From positions 310,001 to 374,000 of the forward strand of contig JAPYMA010000173.1 in NCBI GenBank assembly GCA_035041965.1: a stretch of 64,000 nt of DNA, given 5' to 3'. Shown here in pieces: positions 25,201-40,200 of the stretch (its first letter is position 1; each line of letters begins with the position of its first letter). Position numbers and translations under genes: made by a program. This stretch comes from Anisakis pegreffii (Eukaryota > Nematoda > Chromadorea > Rhabditida > Anisakidae). The notes beneath the pieces are model-generated. The model searched no databases and was not told the DNA's origin. It worked only from the letters and a program-made list of their open reading frames with translations.

Positions 25201-28200
25201 GTGATATTTTCGCTTTGATTAGCTTCAGCCATACAATAGTTCAGTGAGAGTATACTCGAAAATATGAAAAGTATGCTGGTTTGCGAATAGATCGATGGAT
25301 GATGCATCAGCGAATAAACGATCCATAAAAACATTTTGCACGCAATCGCTAAAAATCGTCCGTTTAGAGCAGAATTTATGACCGGAAAGCATCTGAAAAA
25401 GATTGATTATAAATGGACGATGTTCCGACACGCTTCATCCATCATTATGGTTCATTACTGGTAATGAAGATACTGCTGTACTTGATTGTTCGAATGAAGA
25501 TCAATTATACAAATGAGTAATCGTATTGAGTGCATTTTATCGAAGAATTTATTGGTTATTTTCTCTGTATGGAAATCGGATTTTCTCTTATATTCACTAT
25601 TCGCATCGCAAACTTGAAGCATTGCTCGAGATTGATTCATGAGTTTGTTATATTTCATTATGTTCTAAGTTACATTCTTCTCATGGCTCTATCTTATGCT
25701 GGGTTTAAGCAATGAGGAATCATGAGTCCATTCGTCTGTGATTGCATTTATAAAGGCACACTCTCTTCTCGATGAAATCGCCAGAAATCTCATTTGTTCT
25801 CGGTGTTTGTGTCTATCACTTTTGGTGTATCATAGATGGGATGAAAAGATGGATCACTAACAAATTAGATCAGTGCTCTACCATTGTAGTAGGCATTTGT
25901 TCATCGTGATAATCCTCAATATATCACAATGTTGTTTGTGTTCGTTCGTAAACACAACGTTGTGTTTGTGTGTTCGAAGAGCAAATTCGATTTTGCTTTT
26001 AAAGGCAAGCATTATTCTTTCGAGTGGCCACAAGCATTTCTTCATAGTAAATAAGCCTTCTCCGTGGAACCTTATGTAAACTCAAAATGTATCGCACTTT
26101 GCCTATCATGCCGACTACGATGTGAAACTTCTTAATCCATCCTGCTTCACTGAACATGTGTATTCTCCCGTGAGCGATTCGCTGGCTTGACTGAAAATTT
26201 GGTTTTTGGTCTGCGTTCTGGTGATTCTCCAACAAATTGACTGTCCATTCAAAATTTTTTTTTCTTGGAATTCTCAAAAATCACACTATTTTTATCAATC
26301 TTCCGAAAATTGTCAGCATGTCACCGCAACGAATCACAATACTAGTGTTGCACGTCCCGTACTTTCAGTAGCTCTGTTTGATTCTCATGTGATATCTTAT
26401 CTTACCTAAAACGCTAATTGTAAACATTCGTCACGGTCTGCGTTTTACTCGCTTGTAACGCGATATCGGAATAGTGAAATTTTTGTTAACTCACGCCGTG
26501 TTAGCGTATTAGGAGATCATCGAATAGAATGCGAAACTCTGATATATACGCGAACTGAACTCTGTCTGCACTGACAATGAAGTTTTGCTGATTGAACATT
26601 GATCGTGAAACTAGGAGAAAATGGCCACAGAGATAACGCTAAACGATCGTACACCAGCGATACATCGATCGTTCTCGCTGCGACGAAAGAAGTCGATTGG
26701 TTCATGCGATTCCAGTGCTTCAACTTCAACCAATAACAATGGTCGAATCCCTTTGCCGGGTTTCGTCATTCTGCTTGCGTCTGATTCTCAACGAAGAATC
26801 ACCCTTTATGGTGTGTTAATATTATGGCCTGTCACAAGACACACAACCAACCATGCACCCGTTCTGTGTGTGTCAAAACATGTTCCGTACCTCACAAATA
26901 GCTCACTCAAAAAATGTCTGTCAATGAAACCAGTTCAGTAGTAAACTCATCAAGTTACGAAATGATCTGGTAATCAGCTAAAAAATAATTTTTTGCAGGA
27001 ACAGCAGCTGATCGTGCAGGATTGTGTATCGGTGACGAGATTATTGAGGTGAACGGAACACCTGTCGAAGGCAAAGAACATGCCGAAATTGTACGACTCA
27101 TTCATAAAGTAAGTGCATGAAGCAATGAACGCAAAACTTTGCTAGTTCAGAGAACTTTCATTGAAAAGTTCGAATTTATTCTGCTGATTTCATTTTCTCA
27201 TATATTGCCTCTTCAACTCTAGTGCGTCAGTTACAATTCATTAGAATTATTATTCATCAATAGGAAAATTATCATGAGTATTTCATCCTTCTGTTCATTC
27301 TTATCGTAAGGACTGATAACATCGTCGACCAAATCTCTTATCAGCATCCACTGCATGAGTGATGAACAAGGTATTTGTGTGGGAAGGATTAACCTGCCTT
27401 GCACTTTCTCGTCTTTGCTTACAAAAATAGTGTGTATGGAACTGAATTGAATCATTCAGCATGATTGAATTTATTCACGATGTTGAAATAAAACGAATTA
27501 ATAATCAAGTCGAATCAGTGTGTGTAACCTTGAACAAGTTGCGAATTTCCAACCTGATTGATGCTTTCTTTCATATGAATAATCGCTAATTACAATCCGT
27601 TGATGTAGTTGTCAATTCCGTCGTAACGTTAGTTAGTTATTTGTGACTGCACTGACTTGTTCTGCAGTGAATTCGTATTGAATTAATCCTTTTGATTGTC
27701 TTTTTCTTCAAATGTTCACATCTCAAAAGGCTATTGGGACATTTATTCTGAGCGTCAGATCGTATCGGCTAACATTCACTTATGGCTTCACGTGAGTGAT
27801 TGATCAGTGAATTGGTCACTGTTCGTGTCACCTGCCAATTTCCAGCAGCAGCACTATGGAGTCTACCTATAGCTTCCAATGCAAAATCCCTCAGAACACA
27901 TTCCTCATCCATATGAATAACATGCTGATCACTTGAGTAATATGCTGCGTTCATGCTACTAAATTCTGACGCAATGAAGAGATGGAATGGCAATTTTGTT
28001 GTCGTCAAATCAGATTCAGTGTGTAATGCGACATCTATCACGATCACCGACTATCCCAGAGTTGCATCGCCGGCTATTCCTGCCGCAAGCGATGCGCATT
28101 TTGAGGTGAACGTTTGCTTATGTCATTTCAAGTTTCTGATGGCTTTTTGGGAATTAATAGTAGCCTCCAGAATCCACAAATTTTGATGCTTTTGTACCGT

Positions 28201-31200
28201 TTCGTAGATTGTGAGCGTTTCGTAGGTTTTGTCTGATTGTGAGCGTTTCTGCTCCTACATCTTGTAAGCAGCACGGTATTGCTTGGAAAATATGTGACAG
28301 TAGCAGTACATCGGAAGGAAATTAGTCATGAGCGACAAAATGTTTGGAAGTCTTTTTGACGAGGGTCATTTCCTATCTATCACTGATTAAGATTCTTCAG
28401 TAGTTAGTAATTGTTAAGCGTGCTTCCGTCGAACACATAGCATGCATCTACAATTGCTTCCATAATATCAGCCAGCCTCTGTGTGCATTCCTAATCACCT
28501 ATTAACGAAGCAACTCTAGTACAAGCGGCGATCCTTATTGTATGTCCGGTTCTTTGTGAGATATTAAATTCATTCTATGGCTGCTTACGAACGATTCTGC
28601 ACGACATCGTATTGTAAGTCGTCAAATTTTTTTGTGAAAATTATGTCAAATCAAGTTACATCAATCACTATTGGACAGCGATCGGTTTGTAATTATAACA
28701 ACACTACAAGAAAAACATGAAAACATGTTGTATAATAATCTTATTAAAACGATGAAGAACTATCATTATTACGTTAGTAATGTTTTTTGATGTTGTATTC
28801 CATTGAAGCTGTTTGTCGTGAGTGCCTTAACGTACTGAATATAATCACATTCCTCTTTAAAAGCATTCCTGACAACATGCTATTGCCTATTGTTAGTGGA
28901 ATAATGATTTGCTTTTGCAAAAAAATGAATCGCAAATTTTGATAAAAATGATACATTTTGAAAAACTAGTCATAATGAATTAATTTCTCTCATTTATTCC
29001 ATTATTTTGGTTATTTTTGACGCTAACGGTGGCAAAAATTGATGGTATATTTGTCTGATAATTTTACGAGCACCAGCAAAATGGGATTCATCATGATGCT
29101 TGGAGGTGTTCATTTGGGAGTGGAATGATGATCTTTTATGAACACTGATAATGGTGCATGGGATGTAGATAGCTATATTTGCCTATAAATTGAATTATTT
29201 CTGCTTTTTTTGCATTCATTTTCAACGATCTGATATCAATTTACGCATCTCATCGCATTGATATTATACGATGATTTTTATTATTGTGGTGTTTTTTTTT
29301 TTGGAGGTTACAATTTTTGCTTTCTGCGACAGTGCTTTATTGCGACAATCAGTTGAAAGCGTTTGCGCTCAGATGTTAGTTTGAAACCCGTTTTCGAATT
29401 GAACAGGGTTGTTATCGTCACAAAACTTTTCCTTCCTTCCGAAGAAGCATTCAATTCAACCCGACACTCATTTTCTGCATGAACGATGATAAATTTCGTC
29501 ATTCTTTGACGATGGAATGAAGCTGAGGTGATTGCAATCAGGTGGAATCGCGAATTCCAAGCCACTCGAACTGACTGGAACTATTTGAAAAATGTTTTTT
29601 TATCTAGAAAAGCTATCGGGTTGAGTGAAACCAAACCTCCAGTCGTATCAACCGTGCAATTTTTCCACAGTATTTAGCAGATTTCACATGCGATTGTCTT
29701 CTTAATCGGCCAACAGTGCAGTATCATTTTATTGTGAACCACTGAAATCTGTAGTGAAGTTGAGAATTGAGCCGTATTCGTCATTTTGATTGATGGATGT
29801 TGATTTGATTGATTTGCGAACAAATAAAATCAATCTGAATCTCAATTTGACGCTGAAACGTGTCAAATATGAGCATCAACTGAACGAATGAGCATTTCGT
29901 ATGTTCGATGCGATATGATGCGGACATATGAACAACAGTCGGAAAATAATTTTCGTGTGCACTGAACAGAAATCGGCTATCAGCTATATGATGAGCAGAG
30001 GGATGAGCTCTTCGCATGTGATGCAGTGAACACTCACTCATATAAAATCCGGTCTATTTATTACCCTCATTCCATCCGAATCATTCGTATTATTATCATT
30101 ATGAGGCAACTCGTAGTTGCTGCCCTCATCGCTGTCCCAGTTACATTCGGCTGTACAGTTTCAGTTGGGTCGTTAACAGTTTCATGATGATGATCTATTC
30201 GAGTTGATCGTTCGTTATTTAGACAATGTACGAGCACATATTCACTGTCATTCAATCGTCATTCCGCATTCATCAGCAATCAAATTACAACACATGCATA
30301 CCTGCGTTTTACTGCCACCATCGCTGCTCAATTACCTTCAACTACAGCTGAACTCAAAAACATGGAAATTTTTTGTTTTTTATCATTTCAACGCAATTGC
30401 TTATCAGTTTCAGCTCAGTTGATACCTCCACCCATTTCTGTCTGTTGGTATTATATAGAGATTAGTTTGCCAGTAGTTCAAATGAGACAGAATGTAAGAA
30501 GTTTGCTATGATTCTTATTTCCTTATCTTTTTAAATTCTACTTCTCATGAAAACTCCTTCGAATGTGGAGATGAAAATAATGCGATTGAATTGAAAATAA
30601 CTTCCTTTGGTAAGCGGTTCGTTCGTGTTACATATAAAATGCGAATGTTCTCTAGGCTTTATTCATTTTTCAGCAATTAATCGTTTGGTTTTATGCAGTG
30701 TTCGAGCGATTTTCGTGAAGTCGTTTGTTTTGCCAGCTTGAGTTTATGCAAACCATCGAAAATTGCACTCATTTCATTCGAATCCATTATCATAGATAAT
30801 AAATGGCTTCGCGTTCTCATCAGCTAAACATAGCGTTTTCCCATTAGTTACTTTTTAGTTTCTCTCCTTCCAAGGACAAGTTTTGCTTAGGCTTATCACA
30901 TTTTTACTTGCGATTAGGCTTATCATACACAGTCATTTGCCACTCACTACAAACGAAGAACCAATCATATGGTACAGAACGTGCAATTGAACACTGCAGT
31001 CTTAGCTTGCTTATATCGAAGCGGTATGCAATGCGTAGCAATTGAACCGCTCTACAACTAGAACTCTGGCTGCCGTCCTGGATTTCAGAAGAATAGTATC
31101 ATTCTATATTTACAGAGAATTATTTTGCAGATTTTTTCATCTTTTCGTTGGTATTGCTGCTTGTAATCAATTGCCTCGTTCAGCTTGGTTACTGTCCGAA

Positions 31201-34200
31201 AACAATTCAAACGAATAGGTGCATGCACTCAAGCCATTAACCTTTAGCGGAAGAATGGCAGCAATAACTTTTCATCTGAACAGTAGACGAATGATAATTA
31301 AACTTTGTTTTCAATCGTTAGATTGCACATTTTCACCGAAAAAAAGCGAAGTTATCTCTTTCAATATCGTCTCTTTTCCGAATTTGCCCATTTCGATTGA
31401 ATGATGAAATGAAATTTAAAATGTTTTCACGAAAAAACAAAAATGTTTCGCTATCATATCGAACGGAACACCATCGTAGCGTTGAATGGAACAATAAGAG
31501 AATTTTTAATGGAAACTGTCGCCCGCAATGGTTCGCTTCGTTCGTATTGAGAATAATAAAAGAGCAAATGAAACTGAGCATATATAGGAATGCTATTAAT
31601 AATAACAACAATGCAAAGTTGTTGTCTATGTTGGGTGTTTTAGTGATATTTGTTCAATGGTTTCATGTTTCATCCATTCATACACATAGTTGAGTAATAA
31701 TAAAAACTGCTTCATGATACGAACGAATTGCATAACGGACGAACGCCTGTTGATGCTGCCTGCTAGAGCAGAAGTTACGCCCAACGCTTGAAAATGTTTT
31801 CGTCCCATTTTGACATTTCCTGTGTGACTGATAGCGATGAATTTATATCTGGCGTATTTTTGTTTGAAAATACTTTCTATCAGCCACTGATTATAATTTT
31901 TGTATCATCATTAGAAGAAAGTGCTAATGATTCGTATCGAAATCTTATGCCATTTCCTATGAAATCTTGCCATGTAGATTCCTTTCACCTGAATGTTTTT
32001 ATATCGAATTTACTTTTGTTCCGATCTCAAGTCGCGAATCTCGAACAGCCGAATTGTTGAATAGTCTGCTTTGTGGTGGTAGAATTCGTCAAAAAGAGGC
32101 TTAGGCTGTATAGCCGGTATCCAATCGTATATCTTATTGCACTGGTTATGATTCCTTGATTTGTTGAATCAAAATCGGCGATGTTTGTATCTCATTTCGA
32201 AGTGATTGAAATTCGTGTTCAATAGAGGCATTAATGGCAGCACCAGTTCAGTCATAGGGCAGTGAAAACCCATGAAAATGCTCCTTTTTTGGATTTTCTT
32301 GGGTAAGAAACTATCCAAAAAACCAAATGTGATCGCAAGTGATTTCGAATCTGGCGATGTATTTGCCGAATCTAGCTGATTCGTCGAATAAGGTTCACTG
32401 GGACCTGGAGATTCACTAAAACCAAGTTTCAGTTGAGCGACGACTCTTCATCTATAGATGTAGATGGAGTTATGAAATATTGAACTGTTGTAACCTGTAA
32501 CTTTGAAAACATATGGTGAACGTGAATCGAGTCGTATTGTTATTAGTCAAATTTAGGTTCTTGCCAGCAACTCAAGAACTCGATTAGCAGTCATTTGGTT
32601 TAGTTGTTCGTTTATTGCCAAGAAATGAGTGAGCAGCATTCTGAGATCTCAACTGCTCTTGAAATTCAAGTTCCGTTAGTGTTGGATGCACATCATCTGA
32701 GCTGTGCGGAATCTCATGATGACGAGTGTTCATGCCCACTCGTACAGAACGAAATGGTCGTCTTCAAAGAATTTAACGGACCGAAGGTTCGATCCACATT
32801 TCCATATTCTTGAAACGATTTCTTCATAGAATCTGCTTTTGTGTCGTTATCGAATTTTGATTGTGCTAAACTATCGTTGGATTAGCAGTTTGGCTAGCGA
32901 TTAACTTCTTCGAAAATCAGAAATGTTCCCATTTGGTTCAGTGATGAGCCAGACTCATCTGATTGATCGATTGTTCCATTTTGATCACGCATTTGTTCGA
33001 TTTTTGTATCTGTTGTCATGTGAAACAGCGGTTCTTTATCTTTATTTTGTAATTATTCTTCATTCTCCTCACATGATATTCGTTTGTTCCTTTGTTTGTC
33101 GCATCCTTGAAATGATTAATACACAGCAGCAGTGGTATTTTCAATTTCAGCTTTTTTTAAAATCTCATTCCATTTTCATGTCTGCTCCATTATTTCTGCT
33201 CAAAATTCATTGTTTTCTAAAAGAACTTCTTGAATTTAGATATCGGAACATGCCAATTCCTATTGGCTCTGTATGAGATAATGAAATCAGGTTTTATAAT
33301 TAAAACACTTTCAAAACTGTTATTCCAGTGAAGAGTTAAGTAATTTCGCTTCAATTTCAGTGCATCAAATCGCGTATCATTCAACTGCGTGTTCGACGGA
33401 AACAAACTGTTGACGGTGATTCTGGCGTTGATTCTGGTAAGCTCTTCACTCAGTTTTGATCATATCGTCCGTCAGCTTACCTCGCATAAGTCTTCTGAAG
33501 TTTCCGTTCCTTTTTTTGGACGTTTATAGAGCACAATAGTCATTTTATTCAATGAAATCTGCAAGACTGTTCTTTTGTAATGTTCAAGCGCAGTGCAATA
33601 TTGTAATGATTATAATGAGAGCGATTATGACTTCAGCAGCTTTTCATCTTCGATATGTTATCAGATTTTGAATGTTGAGTTATGATCATTCAATATGATG
33701 CTTAATTTAGAGTGACGGCACATTTCGTCACTGTTATTTTGAGTGTTTTGACTGATTCAACTTATTTTGTTGAATACTGATAAGCTTGCTTTCTTACATT
33801 CATTATTAGTCATTTAAAAGGCACTTCGCTAGGAATTTGGCTACTTTTATGGTATTGATTTGTTTTTAGACCGATTTTATCAGATAAATGGTTTGCCTAA
33901 AAAATTGTTGAATTCCAATGCGATATTGAAAGTTTAAGATTTGACATGACGAGCGATACGATACTTTTTTGCAGCGTCAATTTCTTTCGGGCTCATATTT
34001 TGCTGCATCCAGCTAAATTTTTTTAATCTCATCTGAACTCCCCCGGATTGTGTGAATATTAGACGCGCTGACGTTTCTGTTTCTATTTCGTTTGGCTGAG
34101 AAATTCCTGTGAAATTTCTCAGTGACATCATTAAGCATATGGACGGATTTTTTTGAGTACTTAAGATTGCGAGAAAATCAACGATTTGAATGTGTTGAAC

Positions 34201-37200
34201 TGAAAGGTTCTAGATGAAGATTTGCTGCTGTGATTTTTTAGTGACGTTCGTCGGGAGCGTAGAGAAAGTTAATGAGCTTATTCGCAGCTGGCGATTTTGA
34301 GAACGAGCATTCAAATTTTAGTGTTGCTTTTCATTTAAGTGGCTTTAAATGATAACACTCATTTACTGTGAGCTCAAATATTGTTCGTTTGATGGTTCCA
34401 ACGGATAACGGCGATTTATTTTATCGCTAACAATAAGTGCTAAACGACTTGCATTCGTTATGATGAATTTTTTTGGTTAACGCTTAAATATTCGAGTGAT
34501 TCTCACATTCGAGTGCTCCATTGTCACTTTTGATGATCTGGCAGGCCAACGTTACCCCCTTCCCCTCTGATACAAGAATATCGTTTCCCTCTGATTCTAC
34601 GTATAAGATCAGGAACAAACAGAAAACCGCGTTTAGATATCCGAGTGAAAAATACACTATCACAATGGCGTTTCATCATAACAGCTGCACATTATCCTTG
34701 ACACCGCCAAATTACCCAAAATGAGTAATTTCACCCCCTATTAGAACCACTAGGCGATCAACAGTAGTCGTGTTGGTAGAAAAAATCTCTTTCGCAGATT
34801 GATCTTACGGATATCGGATGTGATCACAGGAAACTTTTCATCAGTCGATTCTTGATGAATTCGAATCATTTGACTGTTAGTGGCTTTAAAAAAATCTGAA
34901 ACTTTCATTATTCCCAGTTCAATTATTTGATGACTACTCATAGAAGCAGCACTGGAAAAATTCAAAATTTGAAGCAAATTCCGATCTGAAACAAAACTGA
35001 TGCGATTCATTGCAAAGGTTTTGTCGCATGAACTGTCCAATAGCTTGCCGAATAAAGTGATTGATTGATGAATATGCGCAACACGATAGAATGGGTTCTA
35101 TTTGAATTCGTTCCGAATATGTGCGACGATTTAAAGAAGAGATAAGATTAAGAGTAGGATTTGATAGACATATATATATCTTGTGTCATATCCCGTAGAT
35201 TTTCGTTCTTTTCTCAAATCAATCGCAATAACGTTTAAAGTAAGTTGCTGAATTTTGGATTAGCTAGAAGAATCTTTGATTTATATGGTCGTCAGTCACA
35301 TTTGCGTCGTGTTGTTGTCCTTTTTGCTCATCATTCAGCATCGTCGTCGTCATTCGACGCGATCTTTTGACAAACACACCGCTGGAACTAGCAAACAGTG
35401 TGCAAGTGATAGATGGAGACGTTCGTTCTCGTGCTGTTGTTGTTGTTGTTGTTGTCGAGTATGCTCAACTGAACTCATCAACTCGGCGAATGTTTAGGAC
35501 TGACTAATTCATTCGAGCTGGATTCCTTCACATTAAGTTAGGAGACCAAGTACACGGCTATCACTGCTACTGCTACTACTTCTGTGTTGTTTGTTGTTAT
35601 TCGATTATGTTTGCAAGTTTGCGAGAAAATAGTTGTGGATGATGTCCTGTCTTAAGTCGTGTTTCCTTTGCTCTTTCTCTTATCCGTAGGTCATTATTCG
35701 ATTCACCAAATGAACGAACAACTGAATGTCCTTATCCCATTCAGTAATCATCCCGTATTGATGCAGTGACGATGATTTATGTACAAACAAACTCTTTGCT
35801 TACCTCTTTTCTAAAGATTCTTGTATGAATCCATTATTATCGTAACTTAATGCATAGTCAGTCCCTTTTCATTGATAAATTACAATTTACACTGCATTAT
35901 ATTGTAGTAAATTAGTTGAGGTTATGCTTTTGACCATCATAACACAGTGTCTGTCAGAAAATGATCTATCTGGTTGAGGAATGAGTAAACGGTATTTATG
36001 CGTCATTATTGACCCCTCATTAGATCTGGTTGCTTTGACTGGAGTTTATTATTTGTTTTCCTCTTATCCGAAGTGCTCCAAAGAGTCAATGACAATGAAT
36101 CGATTGGATTGGATTTCTAGACTGTTGTTCGTTAGTTAGATGCATTCACACATTATCTTTTACGAGAGTACGATCTGGGAGATGTTGAGTTTTCGGAGAA
36201 TTCAACGAATCTCTCAAGGGTTTCGAGCAGAAATTTCTTTCTGCATGAAAAGTTACTCATAACAATATCATATTTCCTGCTCATTCTAACACGTATCACT
36301 TGTGCAATTGTTGTTTACTAATTCGCTTCCTTACTAATTTGCTTCTTCAATCAACAAACCGACCAACCGTATCGTCTCATATGACTGTCATATTTAACTG
36401 ATCATCGTTATGTGATAAGAGATTAACGTTTCGAATTTCTCCGTTTGACCACATACGTTATCAGGTTTCACTGGACTGACTCAAAATTTGTTTGCCATGT
36501 GCCAGCGTCCCGTTTCACCGTCCCAATGAGCTAACCACTCAACTCACAGCCAGTATCATTCGTTCACTCTTGATTTGTACGATAAATTGATCAGGCTCTG
36601 ACTGAGTACACAACAATCACAAGCAAATCACTTCCAATCAAGGTAAATGGTACAATAGATCAAAATTGCACGCAAATTCCCAGAATTCCACACAAATCTC
36701 TGCGCGAATCATTTTGCGATGCAGACCGTATTGTTTGAGTGCTACATCGGCACTATTTGTTACCAGAAGAATATAATAGATTTGGCTATTTTCAATATGA
36801 TAGATTTGGCTATTTTCAATGCTCATGTAAAATATTTGTATTGGTTTTTGTATGTGTATTCTAGCTTACATATCATCTTCTTTCCGACTCGTCAATCTAA
36901 ATGCCATCACTATTGAGTACACCCTCGAATCATTAGCTGTTACCATTGATGAAATCGCTGTAGATTATTGAATAAACGCATCCGTTGAGAATTACTTCAA
37001 TCAGGCACTTAACAATGAGTCGTTTTACACTTCCTGCTATAATACTAGCGCATCAATCCTCATTTCCAATTGTGACACCGTTCAGTTTTCATAATCGGGT
37101 CAATTCAATGCACACTATCGAGTGTTATATCCGCAATAATGGCAACTGGACTTAACATATATCTGGTTGTGTAATTGCTTGATATATCTATCTAGTTCGT

Positions 37201-40200
37201 ATAAATACATATTAAAATGCACATGTAGACGAAGTTTACTTACGCTTGTCAAAAGAGGAAACGGGACAATCCATCAGAAAACTGTCTCGTGCAGTGAATG
37301 CTTCAAATTCTTATCAAGCCATCGCATTAGCAAGCCATCATCAGCATGCATTGACTACGAATGACACTCATTCGTCACAGGCTTCTTTTTGCATTCCTTG
37401 AATATCTTTCGCGTTTCGTGATATCTAAGCATTTGAGGAAACGCTTGCAACTTGGGTGACTTTTGAGCAAAAGTAATGGGAAATGTTGCTGGAACTTACT
37501 GCCATCTCTTAGATATCTCTTGTGCATTGTGTCCTCATAAAAATCCCAAAAGTTTGATAGTCGTTTGCTTGTTTTTATGCTCTAACAATCGAATAAGCGC
37601 ATTGTGGATGAGAAAAGAATCTGTGCATAATAAGTGATCCCATGGATTGAGAACAATTTTCCCAGTATGAGTGAGTGCAGAAAGGTTTTCTAAATCAATT
37701 TCCATCTTCATCAAGGAAGATTGATTCATCGAATTTGCGAATAAAAATCTGTGGTGAATTGTTTCAGTGCTGATTGTGAGCAATCGCTTTATTCAGTTGA
37801 ATCGTTCATACATTACCTGAATTGCATATTCTATCGCTTTTTTTGTTCGTATTAAGATCCAAAAGCCGCAAAAGAATTCTTTGATCATTTAGCACCTGTT
37901 GAGTGGCCTTGAAGTAAGTATCTCCAGATACCTTCGAATGTTCATACTGTTTTAATGCCTTGAAAAATGAACTCGTAATGCGTATCTCTCTCGTGATTAT
38001 GCAAAACCTTGCAATTTTTTTTGAAATTCATTCATGAATGATTTATGAGGAACTGACTTGGGAGATGCAAACGATCGCTGCAAAAAAATGTTTTCGAATC
38101 ATGTGCGGTCTTAAATTGTCGCTGATGTGCTTTTTGAAAAGATGTATTCCCAAAAGGACATTAACAATATTTTTTTGTTTCGATTAAGAACGTAAGGAAA
38201 ATGATTCAGTTTGATTGCCTTTTCATTGATTTTATCTGACAAGTTTGAGTGATTCACCAAAAATATTGTGATCTTTAAATTGTATCAAGAGAATTTACCT
38301 TAAGATCGCGGCCATAAATAATTTTCATCTACCCCAATGATAACTGAATGTAATAAACTTCTTCAGTAAGATGGAGCTTTCAGTTATCATTTTGAATGGG
38401 CTGAGTTTTTTTTTTGCTTTTGAAGTATTGAAGAGTGTTTGTGAGAAATTTGAGAAAAAAATGTGCAGCTGAATTGTTGCTGTGAAGAGATGTTTTAATG
38501 TGGTTGTTTTGCTTTGCAGTGATTTAGAATTACGATTGTTTCAAGTGTATGGATATACTTACGTATATGCATATCCATTAGTGGATATGTGCATTAGTGA
38601 ATAAGCATTCTGGATTTGCGATCCTTTTATTGTTCTAATTCAAAGCGCTTTGCATTATTCCATTGTTCAGTGCGACTACAAGCCATTCCTTTTCGTTGGT
38701 TTTCTATTGTTTGCATTGCACTCACTTGAATTGTTTCCGTTGACGAGAAGTCGTTTCAGCGAAACATCATAAAAGATTCAGCTAATCGTAAGATTAGTTA
38801 CTTTTCTAAAGAATTCAATGTTCACTGTTCACTCCCTTTGAATATTCTGCTACAATTTGACTGCAACATTTTTGAGGCATGAAACTCTCTCTGAAGTGTG
38901 CAGAACAAAAAAGGTTTCTTGCAAAATTTGTATTCTTTTTCAGAAGGTGCCGTTCCTGCAGCAAATCCAGAGTTGAAAATTTCCGATGCATATCTGGTCA
39001 GTGTCGATAAAGAGCATATCAAAGAGGTCGGCAAGAAACTTAAGAGGTAATTTTCGTTTGTCTCATTTCCAGATGCTCAGAGGTTTCGTTGGATGATCGC
39101 AATCGGTGTTGATCATAAGTGATTCATCTCGAATCGATTGCAAAGAATTTCTACTTTATTAGTTTTTTTGCCATGTCACATATGTGTGTGCAGATTCCGC
39201 ATGAGTTGTTGTTGCTGTTTAATGAATTGAGTGCAGCAAAATCTTAAAGCTGGAAACTTTTGAAGTAATTTGGGCGTAGCAGTTGCTACCTTTTAATGGG
39301 ATTTTTCCATTCTGTCGCATATCTGTTTAACTTGAAGGAACTTGTTGTGGCACAAAATGTTTATTGTCGTTAACGTTTAATCTGTCTTACCTGTTTCGGT
39401 TCGATACGAACGAACATAATCCTATTATCATGTAAGAGAACATGTCGCATAATAACACCAAAATTAAGTTCGCCTGATATCGAATGTGGAAAAATTATTT
39501 TGTATACAAGCAGCGTCGCTTCTGCGGTAGTGTTTTGTGAGGTTTTTTTGTTGCTGACGATCAGCATTCATCTGTATCGCGAAGGTTTTTCGCATTTTCC
39601 AGTTGCAAAACTTGCCTCTATTGGATGCGAATGCGTTTGTTTAAGAAATGTTTCTCTGGATAATTTTTATCTTTCATGAATCGCTTTTCTTGTGGAGAAA
39701 TGTTTACGGTTCAGTAGGGGAATATAACAGCTTCGAATTGAAATTACAAATTTTAATTCTATTTTGATTGTATGCAATGAAGACTTTAAGATCAATCAGT
39801 TAGAATCAAGAGGAAATGAGATGTTATGAGTGGAATATGGAGGGTATGTAAAGGAAAATCTTTCGAGTGTGGAAAAGATTGATGTTTTTGCTGGGCGAGT
39901 CTCTTCGACTGAATCATGCGATTAATCCGTTTGTGATCATAAACGTGATCCTCATCGATTTCAGTTTTAATCATCGCAAATTTATCTTATATTGTAAATA
40001 GGTCAAGTAACGGAAGTATTCATCGCCTAATGTAGCGTTTCGATTTTAATATCACGCAATGCAAAAAAGCATGTTTAGAATGAAAATTAATGAAGCAGAC
40101 TCTATGCAATGCATTTGCATAACCCTTGGTGATTTCCTTAACTAGTATATTGAGCGAATACGTGTCAATATGGTGGCAATTTTTTTTTCACAATTTTTGA

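Larger units (their letters stand above)
17378..26998 (+). other. magu-2: Intron of about 9.6 kb splitting PDZ-1
   Basis: It begins GTTAGT and ends TTTTTTGCAG. It contains an exon-like open stretch at 24,021-24,400 and a candidate alternative first exon at 26,621; both are listed separately. The rest is T-rich DNA in which I see no further supported coding segment, RNA gene or mobile element. Confidence 0.6.
27109..33360 (+). other. magu-2: Intron of about 6.3 kb
   Basis: It begins GTAAGT and ends AATTTCAG. It holds candidate alternative first exons at 27,974 and 32,625 and a small TATA-preceded ORF at 30,101, each listed separately. Nothing else is supported in it. Confidence 0.6.

Noticed and set aside
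27769..28047. Minus-strand ORF of 92 codons
   Set aside because: It overlaps a plus-strand candidate exon with a suitable donor phase. Both cannot be decided without RNA, and the plus reading fits the surrounding gene.
35276..35497. ORF with a run of eight Cys
   Set aside because: The Cys run is the translation of a TTG/TGT microsatellite; no splice chain supports it.
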